From Hysterium pulicare CBS 123377 (taxonomy: Eukaryota; Ascomycota; Dothideomycetes; Hysteriales; Hysteriaceae), in the NCBI GenBank assembly GCA_000467715.1, contig AJFK01000079.1, positions 1 to 56,963 on the forward strand: DNA of 56,963 nt, given 5' to 3'. Below the pieces are notes generated by a model. That model worked only from the letters and a program-made list of their open reading frames with translations. It was not told the DNA's origin and did no database searches. Numbering within the stretch: position 1 is the stretch's first letter; each line of letters starts with the position of its first letter. A program made the position numbers and the translations under genes. Shown here piece by piece: positions 11,301 to 23,091 of the stretch.

Positions 11301-12370
11301 AGCATTCTGAAGCTATTGACTTGGCGTCTTGGTCTGTCCTGGCACGGCAATCTTGCATGACGGATCTCTATTGATCTGCAACGGCCACACATCTCCGAGA
11401 CCAAGATGCTTGAATCCAAGGAATTTTGATGCGAGAAAGCGGCAAGCGGTCTTGGACATCATCGTTGCCGTTCTCTTCACGTTTCTCAATATTGTATCAT
11501 GTTTCGCAAAATAGGTCGTCCTACGCCATGACTACTTGGTGGTTTCTCCTTGTTCCAGATGCAGCAATGGCTACCTTTAATGAATATCTCCCTTTTCACC
11601 CTCAACACTAGTCTGAACGGGATCACTCAGCACTCAGTTGTAGGAGTCCACTTTGCTTCATCGTCCTTGGCCATTTCTCATTCTTGGCGACCTTAATCTA
11701 CGAGCTGTCATACGCATACCTTGGTCCCACTTCCCCAAAGCAACAATTTGTACTTGTCTCGGCCGACAGTTGCTCATGCATGGCATTGTTCCGTAGGAGT
11801 TCCGATGTTTTAGACAGCCTTTGTCCTTTGATCCCTAATAGCTTGCCAAGTTCCCCCCTTGTATTTGCCTTGAATATGGCACACAATACCCTAGGTTACC
11901 CACGATAGAATTCGGAAAGGATTCGCTCGCTCTAGGACGCCTTGCCTTGAGTCGCTGACTGGCCCTGGGTCTTGACATATATCCGGGACTGAGATTTCTG
12001 ATCTCAGCTGAGACACCCCCACACAGCTCATCTCCTAATCGACGTACGCCTTATGAATAGTATCTCTGTCCTCCCAGAGATATTCACGATGGAACGGGAG
12101 ACAAGCTTCGGAACGGATAATTCCAATCGTACAATCGACAAGATCCCCGCCTGGGTTGCTAAATATCCTCGCAAATCGATCCCCGACCCTCCATCTACGG
12201 GGTGCCCGCAACTCCGTCCCAGTCATGAGGTCGACCGATGCAAATCACTTATGCCCCTAGATCATGTTGTACTCTGCGGAAAATAGAATGCTCTGCCAAG
12301 AGGAACCCGTTGTACGTAACCGGCCAATGCCCACTGTGCACTCTCGAAGATCGATCGTGCAAGATGATCG
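8350..12370. other. Gene-poor 4-kb stretch
   Basis: Includes the 5' UTR and promoter of the kinase (to ~8,900). From ~9,000 to 12,370 there are only short frames on both strands, many with non-ATG starts, none with a recognisable domain or a phase-consistent series of exons. Base composition is not strongly AT-biased, so it is not an obvious RIP-degraded transposon. Nothing further is claimed. Confidence 0.35.
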
Positions 12371-12898
12371 CCTTGGTACTGAAAAGCCGAACACAAGATT
12401 CCTCTTAGCCTCAAGAAACACGCCACTCCCGAAGGAAGGGAGGCTTGGCTCAAGATCACAACTACAAGGGAAAGCAACACCGACGAACTTGCAGATCTCT
12501 CTTGTCCGAAATTGCAGATATTGAAGCAAAGGACGCCGCCGGGCTTCTACACTCTCATATCGGCAGAGGCGCAAAGTGCAATGGCTGATTTGACAACACA
12601 AGGATATAACCCCACTATCGATGAATATTAAACGGTACGCGGAATGCTTGTCAGATGGCTCTTTTCAGGAGATCCATAAAAGAATAAGTGGAAGGAGATC
12701 CGTACCAAATTCTACTTGGCAGAAACTGAGAAGAACTTGATAAGGGTTCAAACGCTTCGTTCAGCTAAGGCACCACCCTTCTGGGAACATAAGATGCTAA
12801 AAGGATGGATGCGCGAGGTCAGAGATTGGAATAAGAGTAACCTAACCAAAGATCCTAGAGGCTATGATTATGGATATACACCGGCTCCAAAGACTTAA
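12371..12898 (+). pseudogene. Relic of an unknown protein-coding gene
   Basis: One reading frame reads as coherent protein for about 170 codons, interrupted by stops at 12629-12631 (TAA) and 12677-12679 (TAA), with further TGA stops at its left end near 12365 and 12380. Readable pieces include PGFYTLISAEAQSAMADL, then after the second stop a stretch with FYLAETEKNLIRV and WEHKMLKGWMREVRDWN, ending in GYDYGYTPAPKT and a final TAA. No family is recognised. The frame is maintained across the stops, which argues for recent decay of a real gene, not for chance openness. No start codon or exon 1 was found. Confidence 0.4.
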
Positions 12899-13611
12899 AG
12901 ATAGGGTGATCACGCTAGATTGCCGAGTCCTCCTCGCGCTTCTTTTCTAATCCCAGTATCTAACGCTCATCATTGGGGCCTCCGTTTACCCTCCTTTTCG
13001 TATCAAGGTCCGTTCTGTTCTCCGAGCTACCATTATCCATTCACCAGTTACACTAACGGACATGTGTATTGAGAACTCCCACTTGCCATGACGCTTTGAG
13101 AACTTCAACATGCCATTATGTAGTCATGGTTATAGCGACACAAACGGGAAGTTAGCGCACTTGAATCTTCTTGCCCCTCGATCTTCATCACCTTCTCCAG
13201 ATCTTGCGATCTTCAAGTCTTCTTTCTATAAGTCTTCTTTCTATAAGTCTTAGTTAAGATAAGTAGGACTTAAATAAGTAACATTTATAATACGTAGTCC
13301 TTATAATAAACAAGACCAGAACGGGGATGCCGGCTTATTTCTAGGCAATATTACGCGAGTGAGGGAGATGGTAAAGAGGGCGGGGTATACCTCTCACTGG
13401 TGATTCAATGCATGATAACGAAGGTATGTGCCTGAAGAGGAAGGTGAGTAAAGGTAAGGGTAAGAGCAAGGAGCTACTGAGGAAGGTCTAGTGTATTGCA
13501 TAAACAATACCCTACTTTTCCTGTGTCTTCCTCACCCCTTTCCTGTCTTTTGTGTCTCCCATTCCACCCATCCACGTGAAATCAGACCTTCATGTCCGCT
13601 GCCATTACAGA
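12899..13611. other. Intergenic with an AT-rich patch and a short direct repeat
   Basis: No gene recognised. At about 13,217-13,250 the word CTTCTTTCTATAAGT occurs twice in tandem, followed by an AT-rich stretch to ~13,315. This may be a degenerate transposon or LTR remnant, but no terminal repeats or coding remains were identified. Confidence 0.3.
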
Positions 13612-15356
13612 ATGTCCGGAGAACGGACTTTTTCCAATGCCTTTGAGGCGTTGATGGCAGCAAACCAATCATCGCGGACCAGTCTCTCCGCCTCTCAAAC
13701 ACCCCCAGCAACTATCATTGGGACAGCATCTGATTCAGGCATCGATTTCTCAAAGATGAACAGAGATGAACTTGTTGATTGCGCAATTCAACGGAACATG
13801 AAGCCTAAGTATGTGCGAGAGGATAAATTGCGAGCACTCCTCAGTGTCTCCGCCGCCCGAACACCACCACCAACGGTCCTGGGATGGGGATCTCCGCTAC
13901 CAAATCACCCCAGCCACTACCAACGGTCATCGGATAGAGACATCCGCATACTAGAAACCCCCAGCAGCAAGCCAACCGCCAAGTGTTCAACCACTGCGGG
14001 AAGAGACAGTATCAACTATCCGTGTCCTATCTGCGACATCTACATGAGAGAGAATACCGTCTTTGATCATTTAAACAACTGCGTTGGCCCAACTGTGCCG
14101 ACTTCCTTCTCATAGATGAACACGAATCTATCAATTAGAACCGCGCAGACTCCCTCCTCGTCGATGAATGCAGAGTCCCTTCCCCCAAGCAATCCGGAAA
14201 CCGCGCAGACTCAAGAGCGCAGATATCATTTTACACATGCAGAGGAGCAGACCATACTGAAGGCAATTGAGAAGACTCCTACAGGACTCTGGGCCATGGC
14301 CAGCAATACAGTTCGAGAGAGTTTAGTAAAGCAGCTTAGGAGGTCATCGAAGAGCATTAGGAAGAAATGGCTGGCTCTAAGACTTGAGAATGAGGCATCT
14401 TCTGAAAATCCCTCCACAAAACATCCAATGTAACGGAACAAGGAACTAGAAGCAATTCTCTCTAAAGCTCTCGTAGACAGTGGAGAAATGTCGAGGAACA
14501 TAAGTTCAAGGAAGCGTCTTGAACTGCAGGAGGCGTTAGGTTGACTTGGTCACAGATAAAATCCAAGGCCGAGTGGCTAGATCGGCGTGATCAAAACGTA
14601 CCTAAAGGGAGCCCCAAATCCACAATACCCTTCATCGAGGGAATACTTGCAGACATCCAAATTCGACAAGGCGGTCCGCTCAAGCCGGGGAATATAAACG
14701 CTCTTACTTCTACCACCAGTCTCTCAGCTACCGCGATTACAGGAGTCTGGCAGGGACCACAAAGCTACGCATTGAGTAACGATCGATAACGTTCTCCAAT
14801 AAATGTATCTTAGGAGCCCCGGCTGCTAGGTAGTAGAGATATCATCACAGCCAATGCCCGTATTATTGCCAGCGAGATGCCGCTTGAAACAACAGCAAGC
14901 TTAGACGAACAGGCATTGACGCTCTGTGTATGGCGCTTTAGCCAACGCGCTGACGTGAGGAGGAAACCTGCCATCCACTTGAACGCCTCTCGGTGCGGAG
15001 CCCAAGCCTGCAAAGACTTTTTTCTCGGTAAAGAGTTCACTATTGTCGGCTTATTTGGATCCAGTCGCCTTGAATGGACAGATCAAAGTAGTAACACAGA
15101 GCAGAATGCCTACCGAACGCTAATCACTGCACTATCACAGGCTCACGGCAGCACTAATCTCAATATCATCGTTACCGGCATCGACTGTCTTACCATATGC
15201 GCCTATGCGGACTTTGATCATTCGGAAAAAATCGGAGAGTCAAAGTCCGCACACGAGCATGGTTTGAACCCCAAATCATTTGAAAATTCCTCTGCGGACG
15301 TCCGACGACTTCTCTTTACCAACTTCGATAACGCCAACGTCTGTGATGATGCGTGA
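13612..15356 (+). pseudogene. Decayed gene with SAP-like, UBZ4 zinc-finger and SANT-like segments
   Basis: The first open part starts at MSGERTFSNAFEALM (13612) and runs 168 codons to a TAG at 14113-14115. It contains a SAP-like helix pair (MNRDELVDCAIQRNM ... KLRALL) and a C2HC finger of UBZ4/Rad18 type, CPIC-x12-H-x3-C, at about residues 138-157. The same frame continues directly after the TAG with a SANT/Myb-like helix region (THAEEQTILKAIEKT ... SIRKKWLALRLENEA) to a TAA at 14431-14433. It remains readable to ~14,540, then shifts frame into TWSQIKSKAEWLDRR. Further open parts follow (14,541-14,789 and 14,877-15,356), the last encoding 160 residues of unknown fold. No GT-AG introns with matching phase remove the stops. 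UBZ4 fingers bind ubiquitin in DNA-damage proteins; the role here is unknown. Confidence 0.5.
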
Positions 15357-16684
15357 GCAATTTGCAGATGTGCCAACCGTCTAGTGGAGGCCATCTTAGC
15401 AGTGCCATCTTCTGAAAGAAATAGTGGACTCCCATACTAGAGTTTCTGGCTCTTCCTCTACCGTCTCATGATAGGAACGGATACCTTACCATTGCATGTA
15501 TGCCCAATAATGTCATAGACGAGAACGTTGTTTGGATTTGAAGAGAAGCAGAACATATAAGCAGACAATTGACATTTTGTTGTTGAAGGATAATTTTTTT
15601 CTATCCATCGACATATCCCACATTTCCAACCTCACCGCACAAGCTTAACAGGCGTGGCCTGAAGATGATGCGTCCGATGAGATGACTCCTTCCCTGCTGA
15701 TATGTTCTCGTTGTTCAAGAAGGTCTATTCCACTTGTCAGTCATAAAGCTTTTGTATTCGGTGCAGCGCAGGGAGTCTCGTGATCTCCGTCATATCCCCT
15801 TCTTTGATTAAAAGAACTGTTCCTACCTATTTGAACCCCGAAAGTTTGACACAAACATTCAAATGTTGCTTTCCAAGTACTGTCTACATCCTTGCAGAAT
15901 GATGGCTTCACGAGACAAGCAGAAGGATTTCCACAGCCGATCTGGTTTGAGTCTCACAGTTTGCAAACAAACCAAGGAACCATCTTGGCATCATACCGTC
16001 CTTTCTAGATCCTTTAGTAGAGACCAGATATATCTATGTCTTCGAACCCACCAACAAACCCGACCACATGGCACTAGCACGAACTCACTTCTTTCATCCG
16101 CATAAACCTCCTCACGAGAAAGGAAACGAACAGATATCAAACCCAACACTACCATGATCAGGCGCAAGCTCTATGTTCATAATACTAATCCTCTATCTGC
16201 GTTACTAGTTTCTACCTCTCTCTACAACTTCATAGCTGCCTAGATACTCTACTTCTAGATTTGACAGGACGATCCACACTCAGTTTTATGAGGTATCGGT
16301 GTCTTCCAATGCTCATTCGTACTCCGATACAAAATCAAAAAGCCCGTACGTGAACTATGCTTAGTCCGCCTATACCATGTGCCGCAAAGCTGAACAGTGA
16401 TAGGATGGAAAAGAAATCTATTTAGATTACTAATTTTTTTAAAGAGCTATTTTCTAGACTATGAAGTCTTAGACTTAGGTAAATAATATGGTATTAGGGT
16501 GTGAAACCTAGTATTGTGGTCATAGCTAGTGAAGACCAGTTAGCAATACAGTTTTCATCATTTCTCATTACAAGAACGCCCCTTTTCATGCGTCTTCCCA
16601 AACACCAGCAAATGCACAAAAGACCCAATCTTATAAACCTTAATAAGCGCTCCATCCGTCACACCTCAAACCTAATCCAGCTCA
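15357..16684. other. Intergenic, no gene recognised
   Basis: Only short frames without domains. An AT-rich patch lies around 16,420-16,500. The right end is the 3' flank of the haspin-like kinase, which ends at 16,685. Confidence 0.3.
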
Positions 16685-18771
16685 CTAGCCTTCTCCAGCC
16701 CCCATAATATCCTCATTAGTCAACCATCCCCGAAAAACGGCTACTCCAAGCAAAGTCCCCGCACTGTCAACCCCTCCCTGCAATCCTACCCTCTCTGCCA
16801 TAGCCTGCGGTTCCAGAAGGGTCTTTATTTCTATCAAAACTATCTCCAACTGAAGCGCTTTTGTCTTGACCTTCTGCACAGCTTTCGAGTCCTTCAGATC
16901 CACATCTTTGATCTGCGCCAAATTGATAGAGACAGAGGAAGGCCATTCGATGTTCTCGAGGAGTTTGCGGAGGAGAAAATGGAGCCAGATGAGGTTGGTC
17001 AGGGGATGGTATTGTTTCCATTGATCGGATTCGTTGATGGGGTTTGAGGGAGTGTAGGGGTGGAGCGGGTTGGAGTACATAACGCAGGAGCGCATATAAC
17101 GGTATAATTCGTATTGGTACTCTTCGCTTGCGTCGCCTTTAAATAGGTACGGGTCGGTTGAGAGGTCTTGGAAGGCGATTTCAGGGCGCGTTACGTCTTT
17201 TGTTTCTGAGCGAGAAGAGGTTGGGCGGGATAAGTCGGACATGGAGGAGGAAGGAGAGACTGGCCTGGGAGAGTCTATAATGTTAGATCGAGACATGTCG
17301 GCTCGGGATAGGGTGTAGTCTATAATCGTCGTTTCCAGGCCTGAGAAACCGAGTCTGTGATGTGTCTTCGTGATTCGAGGGGTGGCGATGTCATCATTAG
17401 GGCGCGTGGAGTGGATGCAAATGTTCCCGAGGTGGAGGTCACGGTGCTGGGTAGCAGTCGTTAGTATATGTGCTCTTTCTATCGCCCAATGTCGACCACA
17501 ACCGGATTCAAGTCGAGAAAGCGGAGGTGAACGAGAGATGGAAATAGTCAACATACCTCGAACCTCGCAGCCTCTTCCGCCTTGCCCACAGCAAGCACCA
17601 CACCCCAAAATACATCCCAAACCTCCCAGATGCTCCTTACGCCTCCCTTGACTTCCTTCCTTCCTTGAATCAACCTCTCTAGATCCATCCCAGCATCCTG
17701 CATCTCTATAACGGCCCAAAGCTGGGTTTCCGGATAGCTAGCTTTCTTGCTCGGATCCGCAAATTCGCTCTTCTCGCTCCTAGGTCTGGACTTATTATAC
17801 GCTTTCCACGCTGAGATGAAAGAGGCGGATGGACGGCCTTGTACGAGACGAAAGTCCCGGAAGTTTGTAAAACCAGGAATGGATGTCAATCTTCGGAGTA
17901 GTTGCACTTCCGACTGTACCGAATCAACAGCCGACATGTGCTCTTCTTTCTCATTCTTCTCCTCCCGAGCCTTTGCTTGGGTCTGCGCTTGTGTTCCGTT
18001 CCTCCTTGACCGAGTCGAGGTGGCAGAGGGTGTGGAGCTCTCTGTCGCGGGCGGTGGTTTCAGGGGAATGATCTTCAATACGCTCTCATCGGACCTCGTG
18101 AAACCAGTTATGGGAGGCTTTGCTTTGAATGAGAGCCGATACACCTCACTGTATGAGGCCTCGGCTATCTTTGTAATCTCAAAATGCTTTTCCAAATTTT
18201 CGGACCACGCGACAAAAGGTATTATATACTTTCGATTTTCGGGCTGCGTGCAAAGATCTAAGAGACACCGGGTGTGAGTAGTGTATATGTCATCTTCTTC
18301 TTGTACATCGGCTTCTAACTGTATTGGGGCTGCTGGAGTATGTTGCTGTAGACTCAGACTTGAGGTAGTTTGAGATGTCTGGTTTGAGCTAGGTGGTGGA
18401 GAGGCGGGGTTCGTAGGTGGGTGCAGGTTGACTTCTACAGCATCTAGTGGGCCTGTCTTACACATCTCTTTCTTCTTGGAGCCCTTCCCCCTCCCTGCAG
18501 AGTTCGCGTCTTTGGTCCTGAGAGCCCTCCTTGTTCTGGTTGTCGGTTGTGGTTCCACCCGCACCGCTTCGATCTCCAGGCTTTGAAATTGTTTCTCCAC
18601 GACTTCAACACTGGCCTCAACATTCACTTTCCGCGCAGCGACCTGTTCCATCCTATCTTTTGCGGCTTTCACCGGTATACGCTCCAAAGTTTCATGCTTC
18701 TCCGGGCTTACCCATGTCCCAAAGAGTGGCGTCGTTTTGGCTCGTTTGCCGTAGACTTGTTTGCGTGGCAT
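16685..18771 (-). CDS. Haspin-like protein kinase (two exons)
   Basis: Exon 1 is 18771-17557 and exon 2 is 17446-16685; the 110-nt intron (GTATGT donor, CTAAC branch, CCCAG acceptor) is in phase 0 and gives 658 residues. The N-terminal ~190 residues are basic and low-complexity. The kinase part has EASYSEVYRL as the Gly-rich region, VLKIIPL with the catalytic Lys, AVIEMQDAGMDLERL in the hinge, and FEHRDLHLGNICI spanning the splice junction. It has IIDYTLSR in place of the usual DFG, which is the DYT hallmark of haspins. Haspin phosphorylates histone H3 Thr3 and helps recruit the chromosomal passenger complex at mitosis. The large, poorly conserved insert after the catalytic Lys (residues ~240-290) is typical of fungal members. 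Intact. Confidence 0.92.
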
Positions 18772-18982
18772 AGTTGCTAGAAAACCCTTGAATAATCTTG
18801 GATCGCGAGAAGGGGCCTTAGTTGTGCTGCTTCGAATGAATCTGCTGGTCGGGAATGAATGTCTTTTGGGTGAAGTAGGAAATGAAGTTCAAGGTTTACC
18901 TGCAGATTTCCTAATTGGGACTAGTGGAAAGGAAAAGGTTGGCAGGGCAACTGGAACAGATGAATTGCCACAACTACTCAAG

Positions 18983-19005
18983 CGGGTGTCATAATTCGTA
19001 GTTTT
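18983..19005. repeat. Partial match to the terminus of the 35.3-kb inverted-repeat element
   Basis: GGGTGTCATAATTCGTAG plus a following T-run matches the left end of the element at 35,329 at 21 of 23 positions, and a CATCTACCAACTTCT segment just inside also resembles it. No convincing right end was found, so this is a truncated or diverged copy at best. Confidence 0.35.
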
Positions 19006-19395
19006 TGCAGGACGCATCCGCATCTACCAACTTCTTTTTCTACCAACGTACAAAGGTGGTCTGGAAAGTAGGATAAGAAGTATAGCTTGATTTAGAGGTC
19101 TGGCATAGAAGATCCATCCATAGTGCGGCGAAGATGACACCTATCATGGTACCTTATTGGCAGATCCATCGGATCAAGGTATGCATCTCTTAGTGCTTAG
19201 CTACAAAGATGTACACACTTAGTCTACGACTTGGGATGAATGCTAAAAGAATCCCAATTAGTGCAGAATATCATACATGATGCAGCTCCTTAAGCTTTCT
19301 ATAACACCAATGCAGAGCCGACCGTATGCTCTATCCCCATTTTATGCCCTCAAATTCGCAGCCTGCAGTGCTCAACGCCGTCCCGAAATTACCAT

Positions 19396-20723
19396 TTACG
19401 TGCAAGTGTAACCACCGTCGACACGTAAATCGGCTCCCTTTGAAAGGTCAGTCAGCCGTAAAGATGTAACACAACCAGTTTGTCCACTTACAGTCACGTA
19501 AAGGCTTGCGTCGCTAGAAAGGAAGGTGACTGCACCCATTAGATCTTCCGGGCGACCCATCTTTCCGACAGGAATCAATGAAGTCCATTGCTTCTGCAGA
19601 TCTTGGTTATCATCAAGAATTTTCTTCGTCCTAATCAAAGGTTAGTTGCACAAGCTTCAATTGCACAGAGAGGATTTTCTTACAGCGCAGTAAGCATGTA
19701 TCCAGGGCTGATGCAGTTGACTCTGATGCCGGCATGCGCCCACTCGACCGCCAAACTGGCAGCCAGATGCCTTACTGCCGCCTTAGCAGCATTGTATGGA
19801 GCTTGGGGTTGCGGAACATTGACAATCGAACCAGACATGCTACCAATCATGACGATGCTTCCGATAGCTTGTCTCTCCATGAGATGCTTTGCAACAGCAA
19901 CTGAGTAAAGGTATGTTCCATCAACATTGACGCCCCATAGTTTCTGAATTCGATCGTGTGGATATGAAATGGCATCGTAATTTTCGGTGAACCCGGCCGA
20001 GGTGACAAGATTATCAATCTTGCCGTGCTCTTTCAGGATCTCAGCAACAGATTGGTTGACCGAGGTGGGACTTGAAACGTCGCAAAAGTGCGCGGTAACC
20101 TTGGGAAGCCTGGGTAGTAAGTCAGCAAGTGTCCATTGCAGCATTGACTAAAGCTTCACTTTTTCGTGCCCGGATTTTCTTCCTTGAATGTGTTTATAAG
20201 ACCCGTCGCGGATCTCTGCGCTTCATCTCCTACATTGGTTGATGTGTCAGCTGCATCTCATTCGCTTGAAAGGGCATCACTGACTGTTCATGTCGACAAT
20301 GGCAACATCGGCACCACTTGTTACCAGAGCCTGGGCCATGACCAATCCAAGTCCTCTTGCGCCTCCAGTCACAACCGCAACTCGGCCCTCCATAGAGAAG
20401 GAAGCTAGAGTCCGTTTGAAATGGAAACTTCCGCGACCCTGAACAGGCTGGGAGGGTGGTAGATCTTCTTCTTCTGGGTATTCTACGCGCACTGACTTGT
20501 CTGTACGGGCATATTGACCTTCGTGGTCTCCAGATTGACCTGGCTCACCAGACGTCGAGGCGGCATCGAACTCATCATCCCTTGAGGGTTCAAAACGGTA
20601 GGGACTACGCGAAAAGCCTCGAGCAGAGCAAACTGCAGCGGGTTGCCTTGCTGCAAAGGTTGGTTGAAATGCTCGAGAGGTGACAGCTCGGGCGGCCTGT
20701 CGCAGAATCTGAGGTCTGAGCAT
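19396..20723 (-). CDS. Short-chain dehydrogenase/reductase with mitochondrial-type leader (five exons)
   Basis: Exons: 20723-20285, 20229-20160, 20109-19684, 19630-19492 and 19437-19396; introns of 55, 50, 53 and 54 nt have GT-AG ends and all phases agree, giving 371 residues. The N terminus (MLRPQILRQAARAVTSRAF) is rich in Arg and lacks acids, like a mitochondrial presequence; it is followed by an acidic linker and the SDR fold from about residue 120. Motifs: TGGARGLG for the cofactor, DLVTSAG-like NLVTSAG in place of NNAG, GSIVMIGSMSGS with the catalytic Ser, YNAAK with Tyr and Lys, and a late DGGYT C-terminus. It is of the classical type related to polyol (D-arabinitol/mannitol) dehydrogenases; substrate not determinable. 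Intact. Confidence 0.88.
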
Positions 20724-21301
20724 TTCGCCGTGCAGAATGTACAAGGAGTAGCAGGAGTAGTGGGGGTGGGGAATGCGAGGAGATTTCTCAAATAAGGCAG
20801 TAGTGGAAGTCGCTGGGGAGCCAATTCAGCTACAGTCAAGGCGATTCGCAGTGCTGAAGTGAATGTCACAATTTGGCAGAGGGAGCAACTGTTGTTGAGG
20901 TTGTCCGCTCGACTTCACGATGTCACGATGTGCAGCAGAATATTTCCTTGGAGGGAGCTTTGACCCCCACTGTTAGGACCCCGGCTGCCTAAGTATGACG
21001 TCCACGGGCCCCATGTCACCTGCAGGCGTATGTTACTCGCAACGCTAAGCCTATTGAATGGAAAACTTGCACGGGGTTTGTCAACCTACCTAGGGAGGTA
21101 ATCACCTTCAACGCCTATGGGCTTAAGAATAGCAACTGGCTTTAACCACCTTTACCGCGCCCAAATGGCCAATGGAGCCTCCTGGCACTGGGCTTCATAG
21201 CGGCAGAGACAGAGACAGCCACTACAACTTCTACTTCGTCAAAATATCCATCCTGTGGACTGGAGGTACATATCGCCGGAACGGGAATAAAATACCATTA
21301 C

Positions 21302-21689
21302 GTGCACGGCCCTGTTAAGAAATCGACCTCAAGACCTCCAACCCCCATGTCCAATAGTTCAGCTGCAGTGCAGGGCGCTGTAGCGAGTCATCAGCTTTCA
21401 CGATCTTCCTCGCCGCCCACTCCGCCACCTGTTTCTCCTCTTTTATCTGCGCCGTCACAAAGCTGTGCTGAACTCCGCGTTAGAATCCCTTGGCGACACA
21501 GCCAGCGCTCACTCATTCCTCGAAAGCCGGCTAGACCATCGACCAGACGACGCATTGGGCTGCAAAGATCAACTCTGCCTTGACTCGAAATCCTCTGGTG
21601 AGGAACCTCCAGTTTGCATCGATCGTGAGCGTTGGTCGAAGCCACACGAGTTTGCACACTCCGGAGTCCGCGCATCCATGCGAGAGTGA
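21302..21689 (+). pseudogene. Possible small Ser/Pro-rich coding remnant with a frame change
   Basis: A Ser/Pro-rich stretch (MSNSSAAVQGAVASHQ then SSSPPTPPPVSPLL) is open in one frame to ~21,470. From there a different frame reads coherently as ALESLGDTASAHSFLESR and onward to a stop at 21,687-21,689. The switch could be a frameshift or an unrecognised intron, or the region could be the 5' UTR of the phosphatase gene starting at 21,778 with chance openness. No domain recognised. Confidence 0.25.
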
Positions 21690-21777
21690 CGATCACCCCC
21701 AACAAAACGCAAACGGATGCTGACGAATAATCGATCAGCAATAGCACCACGATCCTCAGTATTATTCACGATTCACC

Positions 21778-23091
21778 ATGGCATTATTCGAGCTGTATCT
21801 CGTCACATTCAACTGCGCCCGGAACCTCGTCAACCCCCAAGCGCTGGCGCCCCATCTACTCGATGCGCTCCCCCAAGATTCCCCTCTCCCCGACATAATC
21901 GTCTTCTCCCTCCAGGAGGTGGCTCCTATCGCATACTCATTCCTGGGTGGATCGTATTTGCACCCTTACTTCGATCGTGTTACTGCAACCGTGCAACTCG
22001 CGGCTGGACTCCATGGAGATGGCTCCCAAACGTTTGAACATGTTGCTACTCGCAACCTTGGTATGACGGCTCTCATGCTATTTGCAACACCCAAGTTTGC
22101 AGAACGAATCCGATGGCAACAATCAGCAGGAACCGGAGTCGGACTGTGGAACATGGGCAACAAAGGTGCCGTAGCAGTTCGGCTCGGGTTGTCTCTGGAC
22201 AATCAGAAAGAATTGGACATAACATTCGCAGGAGCACATCTTGCACCAATGGAATGGGCGGTCGAAAGACGCAACAAGGACTGGGAGAATATTGTACGAA
22301 ACCTAGTATTCGTCAGTGACGAGACGTCGAAGGACGTCTCTAGTGAACAACAGCCATTGCTTCGTTCATCTCATGAACACGGCTCCGACGGGAATGGATT
22401 ATACTCACCCGGAAGCCACATATTCCTCGCTGGAGATCTAAATTATAGGACGAATAATGAAGCGCCGGGGCCAAACGCATACCGAGGCTATCCACAACCC
22501 GTAAAATCAGAGTCATCGCCTCATCACTTCTCTCATTTCCTGAAAAATGACCAATTGAATCGGGAATTGGAGGCTACCCGGACGTTGCAAGGTTTTCGAG
22601 AGTTTGCGATTGCATTTCCGCCCACTTACAAATACTCTAACAAGCTTCATCAACCCTCCGATAATGCCAAGCGATCGGGCGGAAGTTCTGACACAGAAGG
22701 ATCTCCATCTATGCCGTGGGCGAAACATCGCTACCCGAGTTGGTGTGATCGTATCCTGTTCCTCCCACACCCTGGTTCACCCGGATATCAGCTTCGTTCT
22801 TACACATCATTACCTTTACAATCTACTTCCGATCATCAGCCCGTAGCATTGTCTCTTGGGATCAGTATGAAGGCTCTCGAAGGGGAATACCCAGAAAGTC
22901 TCCACGGGAGTCCACCGTTTCCAATTAATCGCGATTGGAAGGCAAGGCAAGAGACTGCTAGGTGCCTTGAGGTTATCGTCGGTATTCTATCTTACATCGC
23001 ACTGACCAAAAAGGGCAATGCGCTCCTTGTGGCGGTTGCAGGCGGTGCATTCGCTAGTTGGTGGATGGCTGGATGGCTGTCGTTACGATGA
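21778..23091 (+). CDS. Inositol polyphosphate 5-phosphatase, tail-anchored
   Basis: Intronless, 437 residues. The IPPc catalytic fold starts almost at the Met (LYLVTFNCARNL). Family signatures are present: SLQEVAPI, GNKGAVAVR, HLAPMEW, FLAGDLNYR (the F-x-GD-x-N-x-R motif), FPPTYKY, RYPSWCDRIL (the P-x-WCDR motif) and TSDHQPV. These enzymes remove the 5-phosphate from phosphoinositides or inositol phosphates. The C terminus (about 405-435) is hydrophobic and reaches almost the last residue, so the protein looks tail-anchored, probably in the ER or another endomembrane (inferred). No SAC1, C2 or CaaX element is visible. The Met lies directly before the first strand of the fold, which supports this start. 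Confidence 0.92.
   Translation: MALFELYLVTFNCARNLVNPQALAPHLLDALPQDSPLPDIIVFSLQEVAPIAYSFLGGSYLHPYFDRVTATVQLAAGLHGDGSQTFEHVATRNLGMTALMLFATPKFAERIRWQQSAGTGVGLWNMGNKGAVAVRLGLSLDNQKELDITFAGAHLAPMEWAVERRNKDWENIVRNLVFVSDETSKDVSSEQQPLLRSSHEHGSDGNGLYSPGSHIFLAGDLNYRTNNEAPGPNAYRGYPQPVKSESSPHHFSHFLKNDQLNRELEATRTLQGFREFAIAFPPTYKYSNKLHQPSDNAKRSGGSSDTEGSPSMPWAKHRYPSWCDRILFLPHPGSPGYQLRSYTSLPLQSTSDHQPVALSLGISMKALEGEYPESLHGSPPFPINRDWKARQETARCLEVIVGILSYIALTKKGNALLVAVAGGAFASWWMAGWLSLR

Noticed and set aside
13219-13315. AT-rich direct repeat as an LTR
   Set aside because: No second LTR, primer-binding site or retroelement coding sequence found nearby.
14060-14115. A splice site ending in CTCATAG to bypass the TAG after the UBZ4 finger
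   Set aside because: The only donors are GTTGGC (33-nt intron, too short) or GTCTTT, which would remove the His and last Cys of the finger.
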